A stretch of 64,000 nt of DNA from Cutaneotrichosporon cavernicola. Its lineage: Eukaryota > Basidiomycota > Tremellomycetes > Trichosporonales > Trichosporonaceae. Below, piece after piece: positions 22,280 to 32,536 of this stretch (within the stretch, counting starts at the first letter, position 1; each line of letters begins with the position of its first letter). The stretch lies in contig NC_083395.1 of NCBI RefSeq assembly GCF_030864355.1, positions 1,612,001 through 1,676,000 on the forward strand, given 5' to 3'. A program made the position numbers and the translations under genes. The notes beneath the pieces were generated by a model. It ran no database searches. It saw only the letters and a list, made by a program, of their open reading frames with translations, and was not told where the DNA came from.

Positions 22280-23659
22280 CTACGAAACGGCCCAGGGTTT
22301 GAATCGCCTCGGCAGTCCCTCCTGCCATGCCCATACTCCGTCCAAGTGAGGTGGTGGGTGTGGTGGATGCGGGATGTGTGGTACATATGGTGGATGTGTT
22401 GGCGCGTGGGCTGGTAGGCTCCGGAAGTGAGGGTGGAACTGCTGGGAATGATATGGAATCTGGGCGTGTGGTGTTTGCCACAGCAGTGGAGTATGTCCTT
22501 GTGGAGACAGGCGAGAGATCCCCTGGGGAGGGACGCCGGGCCGATGGAGCGGAGGATACGGCGGAGGCGCTCTCATCGCCGCCTCTTTGCGTGCTCGCTC
22601 AATGGCAATGTCGGCCCGTAGCTCCCGAATCCACACAACTAACCGGTTCGGCGGTGGGTTGGGATTGAGCACCGACCGCGGGTTAGTCGCGAGGTACTCA
22701 TGTTGTTCCTCGGGCTTCATGCGGTCGAAAGCGGTTCGCTGCGTAAGCTCCCTTTTGCACGACGCACAACAGCTTACTTCTGATTTGTTATATCGCCTGT
22801 GCTTGATCCACAGCATCGCCAACAATCCCAGCAAGACACCTGCGCCGCCCAGGCCAACGCCGAGGCCCACCGCAATCCGCTCCCGCGTCCCCCAATTTGC
22901 CGGAGGGTCAGGTAGAGAGCCTGGAGTATCCGTGGTGACGCCGATCCACGTCGTATACGCGCCAGTTGGGCGTGGCTGGGATCGGGTGGGAAGGAGCGCG
23001 ATGCTGATAAGTGCCGTGGCGAAGAAGGATTTGGTGTCGACCAGCGGGAGATGGCATGTGCCGTCACTCTTACATTGGCGGAGAAGGAGGGGGTACGCAC
23101 CATAGTCGGCCGCATCCACGTCTGGTTCACGACCAGCATGTGCCACCCCGTCTGGGTGAAGTTGAAGCCGTACGTGTTGATGTGTGCTGTGACTGCGTAC
23201 GAGGCGCACATGTCAGCCTCGAGGGGGTAATAGTATGGATCGCGGGGATTCTCGCTCCCTACGACGGGGAGGATGTGTACCTGCCATCAGACGAGCCTTG
23301 ATGGACCCACCGTGTAGTCTGGGAGGATGAGGACTGGCGACACCATCCGCATCCAACCACCCACGATGGGCGGCTGTGGAGGTGCGACCTCGACCCAGCC
23401 GAGTTCGTGTCCGCCTACGGTCAGACTCGTCATATAGAGGCGTACCGGGATAGATATCCTTGTAGGGGAACGCGCGAGGGACTACAAGGCCCATGGACGC
23501 CCCGACAGGGACTGTTGACGCTGGCATGAGAGTTGTAGTGGTTCGCGAAGGGGTGTAGTACGTAGGTTCTGGAGGGTGGGTTGGGAAGATGTGCAGTGTC
23601 GGTGTTGTCTGGGCTAAAGCTAAATGGAGCAGCAGCGTTCCAATTAGTACCACGAGCAT
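22280..23659 (-). CDS. Type I single-pass membrane protein, unknown family
   Basis: Five exons (23446-23659, 23311-23414, 23101-23280, 22778-23068, 22280-22738) join in frame. A signal peptide (MLVVLIGTLLLHLALAQ) is followed by an extracellular part of about 190 residues with GGHELGWVEVAPPQPPIVGG, several N-glycosylation sequons (NFT, NQT) and two or three Cys. The transmembrane helix is VGLGVGLGGAGVLLGLLAML, with stop-transfer KHRRY. The cytosolic tail is Pro/His-rich. Introns are 31, 30, 32 and 39 nt. The 39-nt intron (22739-22777) keeps frame if retained and would add 13 residues. A cell-surface sensor or wall-anchored role is plausible, but no family was recognised. Confidence 0.75.
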
Positions 23660-24253
23660 GGTGGACAATATGTCTCATGCAAACCGGCCTGTGTTTACGA
23701 CTTTGTGATGTGCTGAGCATGGTGGTCTGTGCGGGCCTGGCTGGACGGAAGGAAACCGCTCCTGTCTGTCGGTGAGCGCAATAGTGAGGATCAGTGGGCC
23801 CATGAGATCAGTGCAGTCCACGTTGTGCGTTCAAGTGGAGATGTCAAGGTGGGGAAGGTGGAGAAGGAAAGCGAGGAGTGAGGAGTGAGAGAGCTCTATG
23901 TGGTTGTTCCTGTTGTGCTTTTGAGTTCCAAACGCGCCCGTTTCACCCGCGAACCGAGAAGCGACAAGCGGAAAAGCGGAGCAAAGGGAAGGAATACAAC
24001 ATACCCCGGGTTTGTAATGATATGTTAATGCTGCCGAAATAGGCGGAATGGGATAAGAGTCTGACGTCAGGTTACCATGACGTGGGGAGGGGGGGGGGAG
24101 GGAAGGGTGGTTGTGGGGTTCATGTGGGTCAGTTGGTCAGTTGGTCACTTGCACTACGTACCCCTCATCATTCATCACTAGTCGCCACCGCCCATTACAT
24201 AAATCCACCATTCTCTTCTTCTTCTCTCTCTTCCAAACAGCAAGCTCCCAACC
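23660..24253. promoter_or_regulatory. Divergent promoter of two membrane-protein genes
   Basis: 594-bp head-to-head gap. It has a poly-G run near 24090-24098 and a repeated AGTTGGTC motif at 24130-24147. The right end is pyrimidine-rich before the ATG at 24254. No coding content was recognised. Confidence 0.4.
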
Positions 24254-25215
24254 ATGGCCCTCCTAGACGGCATCGGATACAAGGTTCTCAACATTGTCGT
24301 GTTCGCCCTCACCTTTGGGTCCAACCTCTACAATGTCATTGGTCCCCACCACTCGTACTGTGAGTGACCTCGGTGTCGCGTCCACATCGTCGAGCGCCCC
24401 TCCTCATCTAGACTGCTCGGCTCACCTTGCTAACCCCAGCCGGACTGCATGACACTTACGTCACGCCGTCGGCGTACGCCTTCTGGATCTGGACGCTCAT
24501 CCACATGCTTCTCTTCTGCATGATCATCTACCAGTTCACAGACCGCGGCAAGGCCATCATCGTCGACCGCATCCAGTACCGCTTCGCCGTGCTCGGTCTG
24601 CTCAACACGGCCTTCATCTGGCTCACACTGCGCGGGTTTTACATTACCGCGTTCATCGTTATGCTGCTTGTCGCCGGCTCCGTCTCGCAGATCTACTTTA
24701 TCATCAACGCGGACACGGAAGAGTGCACCCTCCCCACTGAGCTGTTCATTCACCTTCCCTTCAGCTTTTACCACGGCTGGACGGTGGTGCTGACTGTTCT
24801 CGCGCTGTTCCAGGCGTTTGGTGTTGATGCCGACACGCACAAGGCCGGGGTCTGGACCAAGATCTTCGTGTTCCTCTCGTTCCTCTTCCTCGAGTCGACT
24901 GCAGCCGGGTACGCCTTCGCCACGGCTTCGGGCGACCCCGCCGGCGCAGCCGTCATCTCATGGGCCCTCTTCTCCATCTGTAAGCGAGCTGTTTGTTACC
25001 GAGCTAACACCAGACCTGCACCAGACCGTCCCCTTCATCAAGTGGTCGGCGTTCGCGTTCTTCATCCTCTCGCTCTTCGCTGTGATCAAGGCCGTCTAGT
25101 GAGTAGTTGACAGCGGTTACGTGCGACAACTAACCTTAGTTCGTCCTTCCGTGCCGGCCGCTCCATCCTCCACGACGAGGAGCGTGCGCCCCTCATTGCG
25201 GGCGCAGCCGACTAA
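24254..25215 (+). CDS. Multispan membrane protein related to TspO/MBR-type proteins (268 aa)
   Basis: Four exons (24254-24359, 24440-24979, 25014-25098, 25140-25215) total 807 nt. About six hydrophobic helices are visible. The pattern VTPSAYAFWIWTLIHMLLFC and later LPFSFYHGWTVVLTVLALFQ matches bacterial tryptophan-rich sensory-protein relatives, with TPxxYAFxIWxLIY and PFSxYxGWxxVA. This is a distant resemblance noted by eye. True TspO proteins are shorter (about 160 residues, five helices) and bind porphyrins and cholesterol, so function should not be transferred. The C-terminal tail ends DEERAPLIAGAAD, which contains an acidic dileucine-like signal (DEERAPLI) that might direct sorting to endosomes or vacuole. 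Introns are 80, 34 and 41 nt. Confidence 0.7.
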
Positions 25216-25372
25216 GTTCCTCTCCGCTAAGTTCCTCTCCGCTTTTGCTCTGTTTTATGCGGATCTACGAAGCTACGAAAGTGACGACTCTAATTCGTTC
25301 CCGACTCGGCGATACCTGTCTGAAGTACCGAAGCTTCCGAAGGGGGCAAGGAGTACATAGTCCGAGATGTGA

Positions 25373-26599
25373 TTATTTCTTCAACCGCGAGCTGCGGCGT
25401 GAGCCCTCGGCGCGGGGTTTGGGCTCTGCCTTTGGTTTGTGCTCGGCCTTTGGTTTGTGCTCGGCCGTTGGTTTGTGCTCGGCCTTGGCCTTCTTGGGTG
25501 GTGGCTGCGTGGACGGCGCCGCGACCACCTTTGACGGTGGCTTGGTGTTGGCCTTGTTTGCGGGCTTGGCGTCCTCTGCGCCCGGCTCCTCTGCGCCCGG
25601 CTCCTCCTTTGCGCGCTTGCCATTGCCTTTGCCCTTGCCCTTTGCAGGCTCGTCGAACCCTCCGCGTCTGCCCATCTCAACAATAGCGTCATAAGCGGCA
25701 TCGTCGACGGGTTGCACGCCTGTGTTCAGCTGAATCTCTGCACAACAACTCGCTGAATCCCTCCACAACAACTCACTCAACCGCCCGCGATTAATCAGCG
25801 CCATGCCCTGCACGGCCTTGAGCCCCTCTTCGCCTATATACGCGATGCCCTCTGGCGGCGCCATGAGCCCAATGAAGGACTTGACGAGGGCCAGTGTGAC
25901 GGGGTACGCGAGGCGCTCGATAAACGTCACGCTGACCATGTACCATGTGGGGCTATTTTCATTGCTCTTGGGATCGAAATACGGGTGGTCGCTGTGTGAG
26001 CGATGCAGAGAACAACTCACGCATCCCACGCCGTATCTGGGTCAGCAGAGAGGGGAGGGAGAAATAGAGGGAAGTAAGGAGAGAGGGGGGAAGGAGAGGG
26101 AAGTAAATAGAGAGGGGGAAAGAGGACACTCACAATCAGGATATCCCTCCTTGCTAATCTCCGCCAGAGCATAAACCCCTACCGTCAACTCGAACTCGTC
26201 GCAACAAAGCGCTTACCTGGTACTTTGCAATTACTGTGGTAGAAGAGGACCTTGTGTCAGATCACGCCCTCGCAACCTCCCAACCTCCCAACCGACCTTG
26301 TCGCCCAGCTTCATCTTGTCCTTCATGATATTCTTGGCCTCGTGGTTGCGTACGCCTGCGTCAGTAGCCACTAGCCATTACATACCATCCCACGGCGACT
26401 CGCTGTTGTCAGCTTCCCTAACCGCACCTACCCCATCGCGACCGAGAACCACCTGCCCCATCTCCTCGAATCCCACCTACCCCATCTCCTCGAAATCGTC
26501 GACCGAGAACTGGCATCAGGCCAGTAGCGGGAACCATACCTTGACATCCTTGCCTCTGACGATGCGCGTATCGGGTTCGGCCTTCATAAGCCACGGCAT
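25373..26599 (-). CDS. EVE-domain protein of the THYN1 family with Lys/Pro-rich tail
   Basis: EVE domains are PUA-like folds thought to read modified bases; human THYN1 is the nearest named relative. About nine exons. The first three are 26540-26599, 26481-26509 and 26386-26402, the third only 17 nt. Reading across them gives MPWLMKAEPDTRIVRGKDVK, FSVDDFEEMG, then ESPWDGVRNHEAKNIMKDKM, LGDKVLFYHSNCKVPG, DHPYFDPKSNENSPTWYMVS and GLKAVQGMALINRGRLS, which is the standard EVE order. The C-terminal 85 residues are a low-complexity tail with PAKGKGKGNGKRAKEE and AEHKPK repeats, ending SRRSSRLKK, likely nuclear targeting. Two introns (26510-26539, 26356-26385) are exactly 30 nt. The family call is firm, the modified-base ligand unknown. 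Confidence 0.88.
25428..25481 (-). repeat. 18-bp coding tandem repeat (three units)
   Basis: Units begin at 25428, 25446 and 25464. They differ by one base and encode the six-residue AEHKPK/AEHKPT repeat in the tail of the EVE protein. Confidence 0.85.
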
Positions 26600-26724
26600 G
26601 GTCAATACGACGGATTGAACCTCAGCATTGGTTAGTGGTATGGGAACAACAAACAACTTTCCCACGGTCATCCACGACCTCCACCATCTAAGATTTCCAT
26701 CCATCCCTCCTTACCATATACACC
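26600..26724. promoter_or_regulatory. 125-bp bidirectional promoter (EVE gene / DBP6)
   Basis: Start codons of the EVE protein (minus) and DBP6 (plus) are 125 bp apart, so transcription of both must start within or very near this gap. No specific motif was identified. Confidence 0.55.
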
Positions 26725-28951
26725 ATGGACCTGAAGCGCAAACACGTCGTGTTTGAGCCGTCCCCGGCGGGGCCAAGCGTGCACCCGGACCGGGCGGCGG
26801 TCGTCGATGCCGCCGTCAAAGCGAAGAAACCCAAGGTTAGTCCCGTGAGGCCGTACTGATGCAAGGTGGTGTCCGCCCGGCAGAAGCGGTATAATGCGGC
26901 GAGGCAACGGAGGCAGCGCAAGATCAAGGTGGCGAACAAGGCGGCGGCGCCCAAGGTTGGGGCGTGGGAGGGGGAGGTCTCTGAAGGGGAAGGGGAGGTC
27001 TCTGAAGGGGAAGGAGAGGGAGACGGAGACGGAGAGGTCGACAGTGAGGTCGAGGCTGAACGCGACGACGTCGCACCAAACGCGGCGGTGGACGAACGCG
27101 CGATACGCCAAGCGGAAAAGGCTGCAAAGCGCGACGAGAGGCGGGGGGAGCGCAAGGCGCGGCGTGCGGCTGAACGCGCGTCCAAGGCCGTTGCCAAGCG
27201 TTCAGAGGGGGCGGACGAGGCGGACGAGACGACTGGAGAGGGCGCGGACGAAGCGGACGAGACGACTGCAGAGGGCGACGAGACGCAGGTCGATGGTATC
27301 CTCTCCGATGGCGATGTCGAGAGCGACGTCGAGAGCCTCAACATCCCCGACCTTCCTGCCCGCCTCTCCCCGCCGCCACTGGAACCGTTCCCGCTCCCGC
27401 GCCTGGCCCCGGCGCCAGCCGCCGACGTTCTGAGTCGGCAAGGTCTGCCGACCGGACTGGCCGATGCGTCGTTTATCGACCAATCTCTGCGGATGGCCCT
27501 GGGAGACGTTGCGCTTTCCGAACGGATTACCAAGCGCCTGACCGAGTTGGGGGTGGAAGACTTCTTCGCTGTCCAAGCTGCAATCCTCCCACACCTCCTC
27601 TCACTGCCCCTCGTGCCTCGTCCATACACCCGGCTGAACGACTTCCTCATCTCCGCCCCGACGGGCAGCGGCAAAACACTCGCATATGCCGTTCCGATCG
27701 TACAGGTACTTTCTAAGCGGGTCACTCCGCGGTTGCGCGCACTCGTCGTCCTTCCAACACGCGATCTCGTCGTACAGGTCCGCGAAACGCTCGAGACTCT
27801 CGCTAAGGGCACCGGATTACTGGTACGTCCGATCTACACCAAATTGGCTGATTCAGATCGGAAGCGTTACGGGCCAACACTCGTTCGCGCACGAACAGAG
27901 TCAACTCGTCTCTCTGGGCGATACGTTGGGTGGTAACTCCAAGCTCGATATCCTCGTCGCTACCCCTGGACGGTTGATGGACCACCTGGCATCCACGCCA
28001 AATTTCACTCTCCAGCACCTCCGCTTCCTCGTCATCGACGAGGCCGACCGCCTCCTAAACCAGAGCTTCCAGAACTGGCTCGCACAGGTTCTGGCACACA
28101 CCCGCCCGCCCACTACCCCAGCGACAGGAGCCCGGGATGCCCATGACGCCGTGGCCGCATCGTGGGCCGTTCCATTGGGTTTGGCGAGTGACGCGTTCGA
28201 GGGATCCGAGCCGCCAACCAGCACGTGCCAGAAACTCCTGTTCTCCGCAACTCTCACCCGTGACCCGGCAAAGGTCGCCGCGCTCGACCTGAGCAACCCC
28301 CGCTACTTCATCGTCCAATCGCCGACCCATCCTCTGAGTGCGGCGGCGCTCGGAAGCAGTTTCGCCCTTCCTGCCGAACTGGGCGAGAAAGTACTCATCC
28401 TGCCGCCTGCCCTCAAGCCGCTCAACCTCATCCACCTCATTCACGACTTCAACGCCACCCCAGCGTTGGTCTTCACGAAGAGTGTCGAGGCCGCGACGCG
28501 CCTCGTCAAGCTCCTCGAGTTCTTCGAGGATGCGTACGTCGGCGGAAGCAAGGTTAGTGTACGCGCGTACACGCGCGACATGGCGCCCGCCGAGCGCCGT
28601 CGCCTCCTCAAGGACTTTGCGGATGGCAACGTGGATGTCGTGGTCTGCTCCGACCTCGTTGCGCGTGGTATGGACCTGCCTACCGTCGAGCACGTCGTGA
28701 GCTACGATGTGCCCCTCGACATGACAAAGTATGTCCACCGCGCGGGACGTACTGCTCGTGCCGGCCGCGCCGGAACAGCCTGGACGCTGGTGGAGAAGCA
28801 GGAGGCGTTGCACTTCAAGGCCATGCTCAAGGCGGCCGGGCACGAGCCGCAGGTCAAGAAGGTCAAGGTCAAGGAGGACGAGCTGGCTGGTTACCGCGAG
28901 AGCTATGACATTGCCATGGCCCGTCTGCGCGACGAGTACGGACGAGAGTAG
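26725..28951 (+). CDS. DBP6: DEAD-box RNA helicase DBP6/DDX51 (720 aa)
   Basis: ATP-dependent RNA helicase of early 60S ribosome assembly in the nucleolus. Three exons (26725-26835, 26866-27822, 27857-28951) total 2,163 nt. The N-terminal 180 residues are charged, with a duplicated Glu-rich unit (GEVSEGE) and a duplicated GADEADETT unit. The helicase core shows APTGSGKT (about residue 300), LPTRDLVVQ, VATPGRLMDH, VIDEADRLL, LFSATLTRD, VFTKSVEAA, VCSDLVARGMDLP and [13 protein letters not shown]. Spacing with a long insert between VIDEADRL and FSAT is usual for Dbp6. The C-terminus lacks a long tail. Introns are 30 nt (26836-26865) and 34 nt. Confidence 0.92.
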
Positions 28952-29050
28952 TATTAGACATATGATGTACAGGGTATACCTAGTGTGAGTTGGATTGATG
29001 CAGATGCACGACAACTCACAAATGCGGGGTGTTGTTCAAGCCATGCACTA

Positions 29051-29914
29051 CTACTCGGTGGCCGCCATCGCGCGGCCCTTTTGGAGGAGCAGGTCCAGGC
29101 CCTCACACTTGTGTCCGTTCAGTGTCGCCTCGACCTTGCCCCACGCCTCGCGGAGTGCGTCGGGCGATTCTTCTGCCACGAGCATCAGGCGGAGGCGCTC
29201 GATCCCCTGCTGCGCGATTGCGCGGGCGCGCACGCCGTCGTCGACGGCAGAGGGGTCTGGGAGGGCGACGCTGTCAGCGAGCTGCGACATTTCGCTGAAC
29301 CGTTCCTGGAGGTCGGTCACGATGCTGAGTAGTTGGGGTGTGCGGGTGTTAAGCGCGCTGATGGTGTCGCCAGCGCTGAACAGCTGATGGTGGTGGTTGT
29401 AGACGAGTGTGTGGCGGGAGGAATGGAGGCGTCCGATGTCTAGAGTCAGTTGTGTGAGCGTCTTATGACCTGGTCCCGATCGCCATGCTCTCGTCTCCTC
29501 CACTCTCCCTTCCCTTCCCTTCCCCCCATTTTCCACCTCCCTCCCTCCCTTCCCTTCCCCCCTCCCCCCCCCCCTCGCTGTCATTCCCCAACTACCCCAC
29601 TCACCAGTAGCCAAAGTCGAAGTGGTGCTCAACAACTCTGGCAACCCCGCCCTAGCAATGAGCTCCTCGTAATATTCAGCCGGCACGAAATGCGTAGAAG
29701 ACAAATCCCTCCTCTCGGCCCTAGGGTCCGGACTTGCTCCCCCTGAGCGTGGAGTACCACCTCCCGAGCGAGGCTTGAGTGTGGGCGAAGTGGGAGCAGC
29801 GGCGCCCTTGAGGCCGTAGAAGTCACGCAGTTGTTCACGGCGCGCTGCACGCCTGTCGGTGGCTGCGGAACGGGGGGAGAGGACGCGGTCGGGGACGGCG
29901 GAGCGAGTCGTCAT
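29051..29914 (-). CDS. VPS51: GARP/EARP tethering subunit VPS51 (232 aa)
   Basis: Subunit of the complex that tethers endosome-derived vesicles to the trans-Golgi. Two exons (29605-29914, 29051-29439) total 699 nt, split by a 165-nt pyrimidine-rich intron. Hallmarks are RREQLRDFYGLK near the N-terminus, FVPAEYYEELIARAGLPELL, then STLATDIGRLHSSRHTLVYN followed by HHHQLFSAGDTI, the conserved Vps51 helical core that pairs with other GARP subunits. The short length fits fungal Vps51, which lacks the long C-terminal part of animal homologues. The gene is convergent with DBP6, with 99 bp between the stop codons. Confidence 0.85.
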   Translation of the reverse strand: MTTRSAVPDRVLSPRSAATDRRAARREQLRDFYGLKGAAAPTSPTLKPRSGGGTPRSGGASPDPRAERRDLSSTHFVPAEYYEELIARAGLPELLSTTSTLATGEWGSWGMTARGGGRGEGKGGREVENGGKGREGRVEETRAWRSGPGHKTLTQLTLDIGRLHSSRHTLVYNHHHQLFSAGDTISALNTRTPQLLSIVTDLQERFSEMSQLADSVALPDPSAVDDGVRARAIAQQGIERLRLMLVAEESPDALREAWGKVEATLNGHKCEGLDLLLQKGRAMAATE

Positions 29915-31491
29915 TGTGGGTGGGTTAGGGAGGGAGGAGGGAAGAAGGAAGAGAGCAAGGAGGAAGGAGGAAGAGTGGAGACGCGTCAAGAAATGGATTG
30001 ATGGAATGGACGGGTGGAGGTATGACACGTGGAGACCTTGGTGTCCTGCCCCACTCCAGCACCGGGATAGGTCATGGTGAGGATGTCGGTTATCTCGCTT
30101 GGAGATTTCGGTCCAGTGGAGTGGGTCAATAGTCACAATGCCCGATCTCCGATTTCGGCTCCGAGACCCAGACTCGTCAATTCCAAGATCCAAGATCCAA
30201 GCTCCAGGGTCAGAGCCATGTCATTCATGCGCAGCAGCTTGTTTTCGGTTGTCTTGACATTGGTACAAGCTTCGTACTCCCTGGTAACCTTTAACCCCAG
30301 GTTTCCCAGGTTCCCCAGGGAAACCGGGACGTTCGGGATGAATGGGAAGCCAGCAATCCGAGCGGCATGCATGTTGCTACGTTTACGCTTGCCAACGTGA
30401 CCGCACAGCAACGCCACGCCAGGCGTCAGGTAGACTATGCATACGAGCTACCCCATCCGTCATACATTTCCCGACCTGTACAGCCCAAGCTGATTCACAT
30501 TCCGACAGCATGGGTTGGCTGGGGAATGCTCGGCGTCACCTTGAATGTTTGTCGTCTTGAAGAGCCAAGAGTCGACGGGAGCGTGTTGGGTGCTGTGTGC
30601 TTGGGCAGTGATGGAGTGGTGGTGGGGTGGAGTGGTGGAGGAATGGGTTGAGCGGGGTGAATGAGATGCCCGTCAACCCGCCAAGGTAGGAAGGAGTAGG
30701 AGGAAATCGGACGATACCCTACTGACGGGTTTGACTTTAGGGCTTTCTTTAGTTGAGCCCATGAGAGGAGTTTGGTGGCTGTGGTTGTGTGTCACATGAG
30801 TCATGGGAATGAATACTGTCATGCTTGGCACCGAGTCAAACATACTCTCCTCTTTTGCAGCACAGGACGGGGAGTGGTCAGGGCTATCAAGGCGTTATTA
30901 GATGACTAAGCAGTGGTATAGAGTAGAATATGAGTTAAACAGTTGTACAGCAAGCGCAGCAAATAGATGTTATTCAAGACAGCTAAGATCGAGCTATCGA
31001 GACGAGATGCATACGAAAAGAAGACAAAGTAGCGTTGTGTTGCTGTCAAGGTCAAAGTGGCAGTTGTTCGTCAATCCAGTCTTCGCATTACCCTGAGGGT
31101 CAGCTGCCAGGAGCTGGTAAGAATAACCAAGTATTCCCTGCTCCTTCCCCTGCCAAGCAAATTGTCTCTCTTCCCCTCCAGGGCTTTATGGATTAAAGCA
31201 CAGCAGTATGCTCCCACCCGTTGTCAAGCACAGCAATGATTTGAATCTACTCTAATATGAATTCAATATCACATGTCAGGCACCATTATTTGGCGCGTTA
31301 ACAATAAACGCGTTTCGCCACTCAACCTGTTCTCCTCCTCGTAGTCCAAGATCTGCGCACAAGCCTAGAATCCCCCTTGGATACTTGGGTACAACTACAA
31401 AACTCTTCTTCCCACAATCCTCATTCTCTCATTCTTCACTTGTCAACCTCACTTCAACCTCACTCCAACCTCACTCCAACCTCAATCAACA
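29915..31491. other. 1.58-kb intergenic region
   Basis: Long divergent gap between VPS51 and the MARVEL-like gene in an otherwise compact region. It becomes AT-richer after 30,650. A perfect 8-bp inverted repeat (GGTTTCCC at 30300-30307, GGGAAACC at 30318-30325) could form a hairpin. The last 100 bp hold a run of ACTTCAACCTC-type repeats before the ATG. No tRNA B-box or convincing protein was found. A regulatory region or non-coding RNA is possible. Confidence 0.4.
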
Positions 31492-32158
31492 ATGATCTCC
31501 GCAAGCCGCGTCCACTTCCTCCTCTACGGCGTTGGGTGCTTCTGGTCCCTACTCGTATGGTGTGTCGCCGCCGGCCTCGTGGGCAAGTGGAACAGTATGA
31601 CCTACTGTGAGTTTCTCTTTCTTTTCACTCCCTCTAACATTAGATGACTCGTACTACAGGTTTGACAGCGCAAATGCCGTACTTGCATGGGGCCTCCTCT
31701 TGTGGCTGTACTACACTGCAGCGTATGTCCCTTGCCTTGCCTTGTTTGGATCCACTAACCACCCCCCCAGCCTCGCTGTACTCATGTTCGTGTCACCCGC
31801 CAACCCGTTCCTCTCCATCATCGCCGACGTTTGCATCCTCTTCTTCTTCTTCGTCTTTGGTATCGGCTCGGTCGGCTCCCTCTCTTCTGTTGCAGGGGCG
31901 TTCCGTGCTTACTCGGGCTACACCGGTGTCTCTAGCTTCGGGAGCCTCGGTAACGCTACCATCGCCCTCGGATGGCTGCTCGTATTCATCGTCCTCGGCA
32001 CCCTCATCTTCGAGGTGTACTACACCGTCATCAACTATGGCAAGGACATGTCTGTTTGGCGCCAGAGCTTCCACGACCTCACCACTGGTGGTATGCCCCG
32101 TGGAGAGAAGCCCCCCGCCGCGCCGCCCGTCAACGTCGCCTCGTCGTCGGCCGTCTAG
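31492..32158 (+). CDS. Four-helix MARVEL-like membrane protein (193 aa)
   Basis: Three exons (31492-31606, 31644-31722, 31771-32158) total 582 nt. Four hydrophobic helices are visible: VHFLLYGVGCFWSLLVWCVA, NAVLAWGLLLWLYYTAALAV, FLSIIADVCILFFFFVFGIG and ALGWLLVFIVLGTLIFEVYY, with a short hydrophilic C-terminus (GEKPPAAPPVNVASSSAV). Four helices of this spacing and length recall fungal MARVEL proteins such as Nce102/Fhn1-type eisosome components, but that is inferred from topology alone. Introns are 37 and 48 nt, ending CTAACATTAG and, in the second, CTAAC followed by a C tract. Confidence 0.65.
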
Positions 32159-32536
32159 GTGTCTCGCCAAGAGTCGAGTCTTGTGTCCTGTCGTCTGGTG
32201 TCGCCAAGAATGAATACAGTATAATGGGCGTCGAGGTCGTCGAGTGCGTTGGGGGCGTGTAGGAACAAACGTCTACATGTCCATGTACGGGTATATCGAT
32301 GACGGTGGCGAGTGGCGAGGGCGGGTGGCGTAGAGTAGAGATGAGGTTAGACTGGGGCAAAAATTGACATGGCGCACTGACCACCTAACTGCCATCAGTT
32401 GGTATTATCGTGCTGCGCTTCTTGGCAAGCGGCGTGTGGACCGACGTTGTGCTGACCCACATACATGCCATCCCCAACCTCACTCTCATGTAGTAGTGCA
32501 TCTATACAACGCCGGCTGCGGCCGGTCGTATGCTAC
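32159..32536. other. Convergent 3' intergenic region
   Basis: 378 bp between the stop codons of the MARVEL-like and DENND6-like genes, which face each other. No gene was recognised. Confidence 0.4.

Noticed and set aside
26688..27812. 374-codon minus-strand frame opposite DBP6
   Set aside because: Low-complexity Ser/Arg/Pro content mirrors the acidic repeats of the helicase N-terminus on the other strand.
28055..29014. 319-codon minus-strand frame opposite the DBP6 helicase core
   Set aside because: The opposite strand carries intact DEAD-box motifs; this is a mirror frame.
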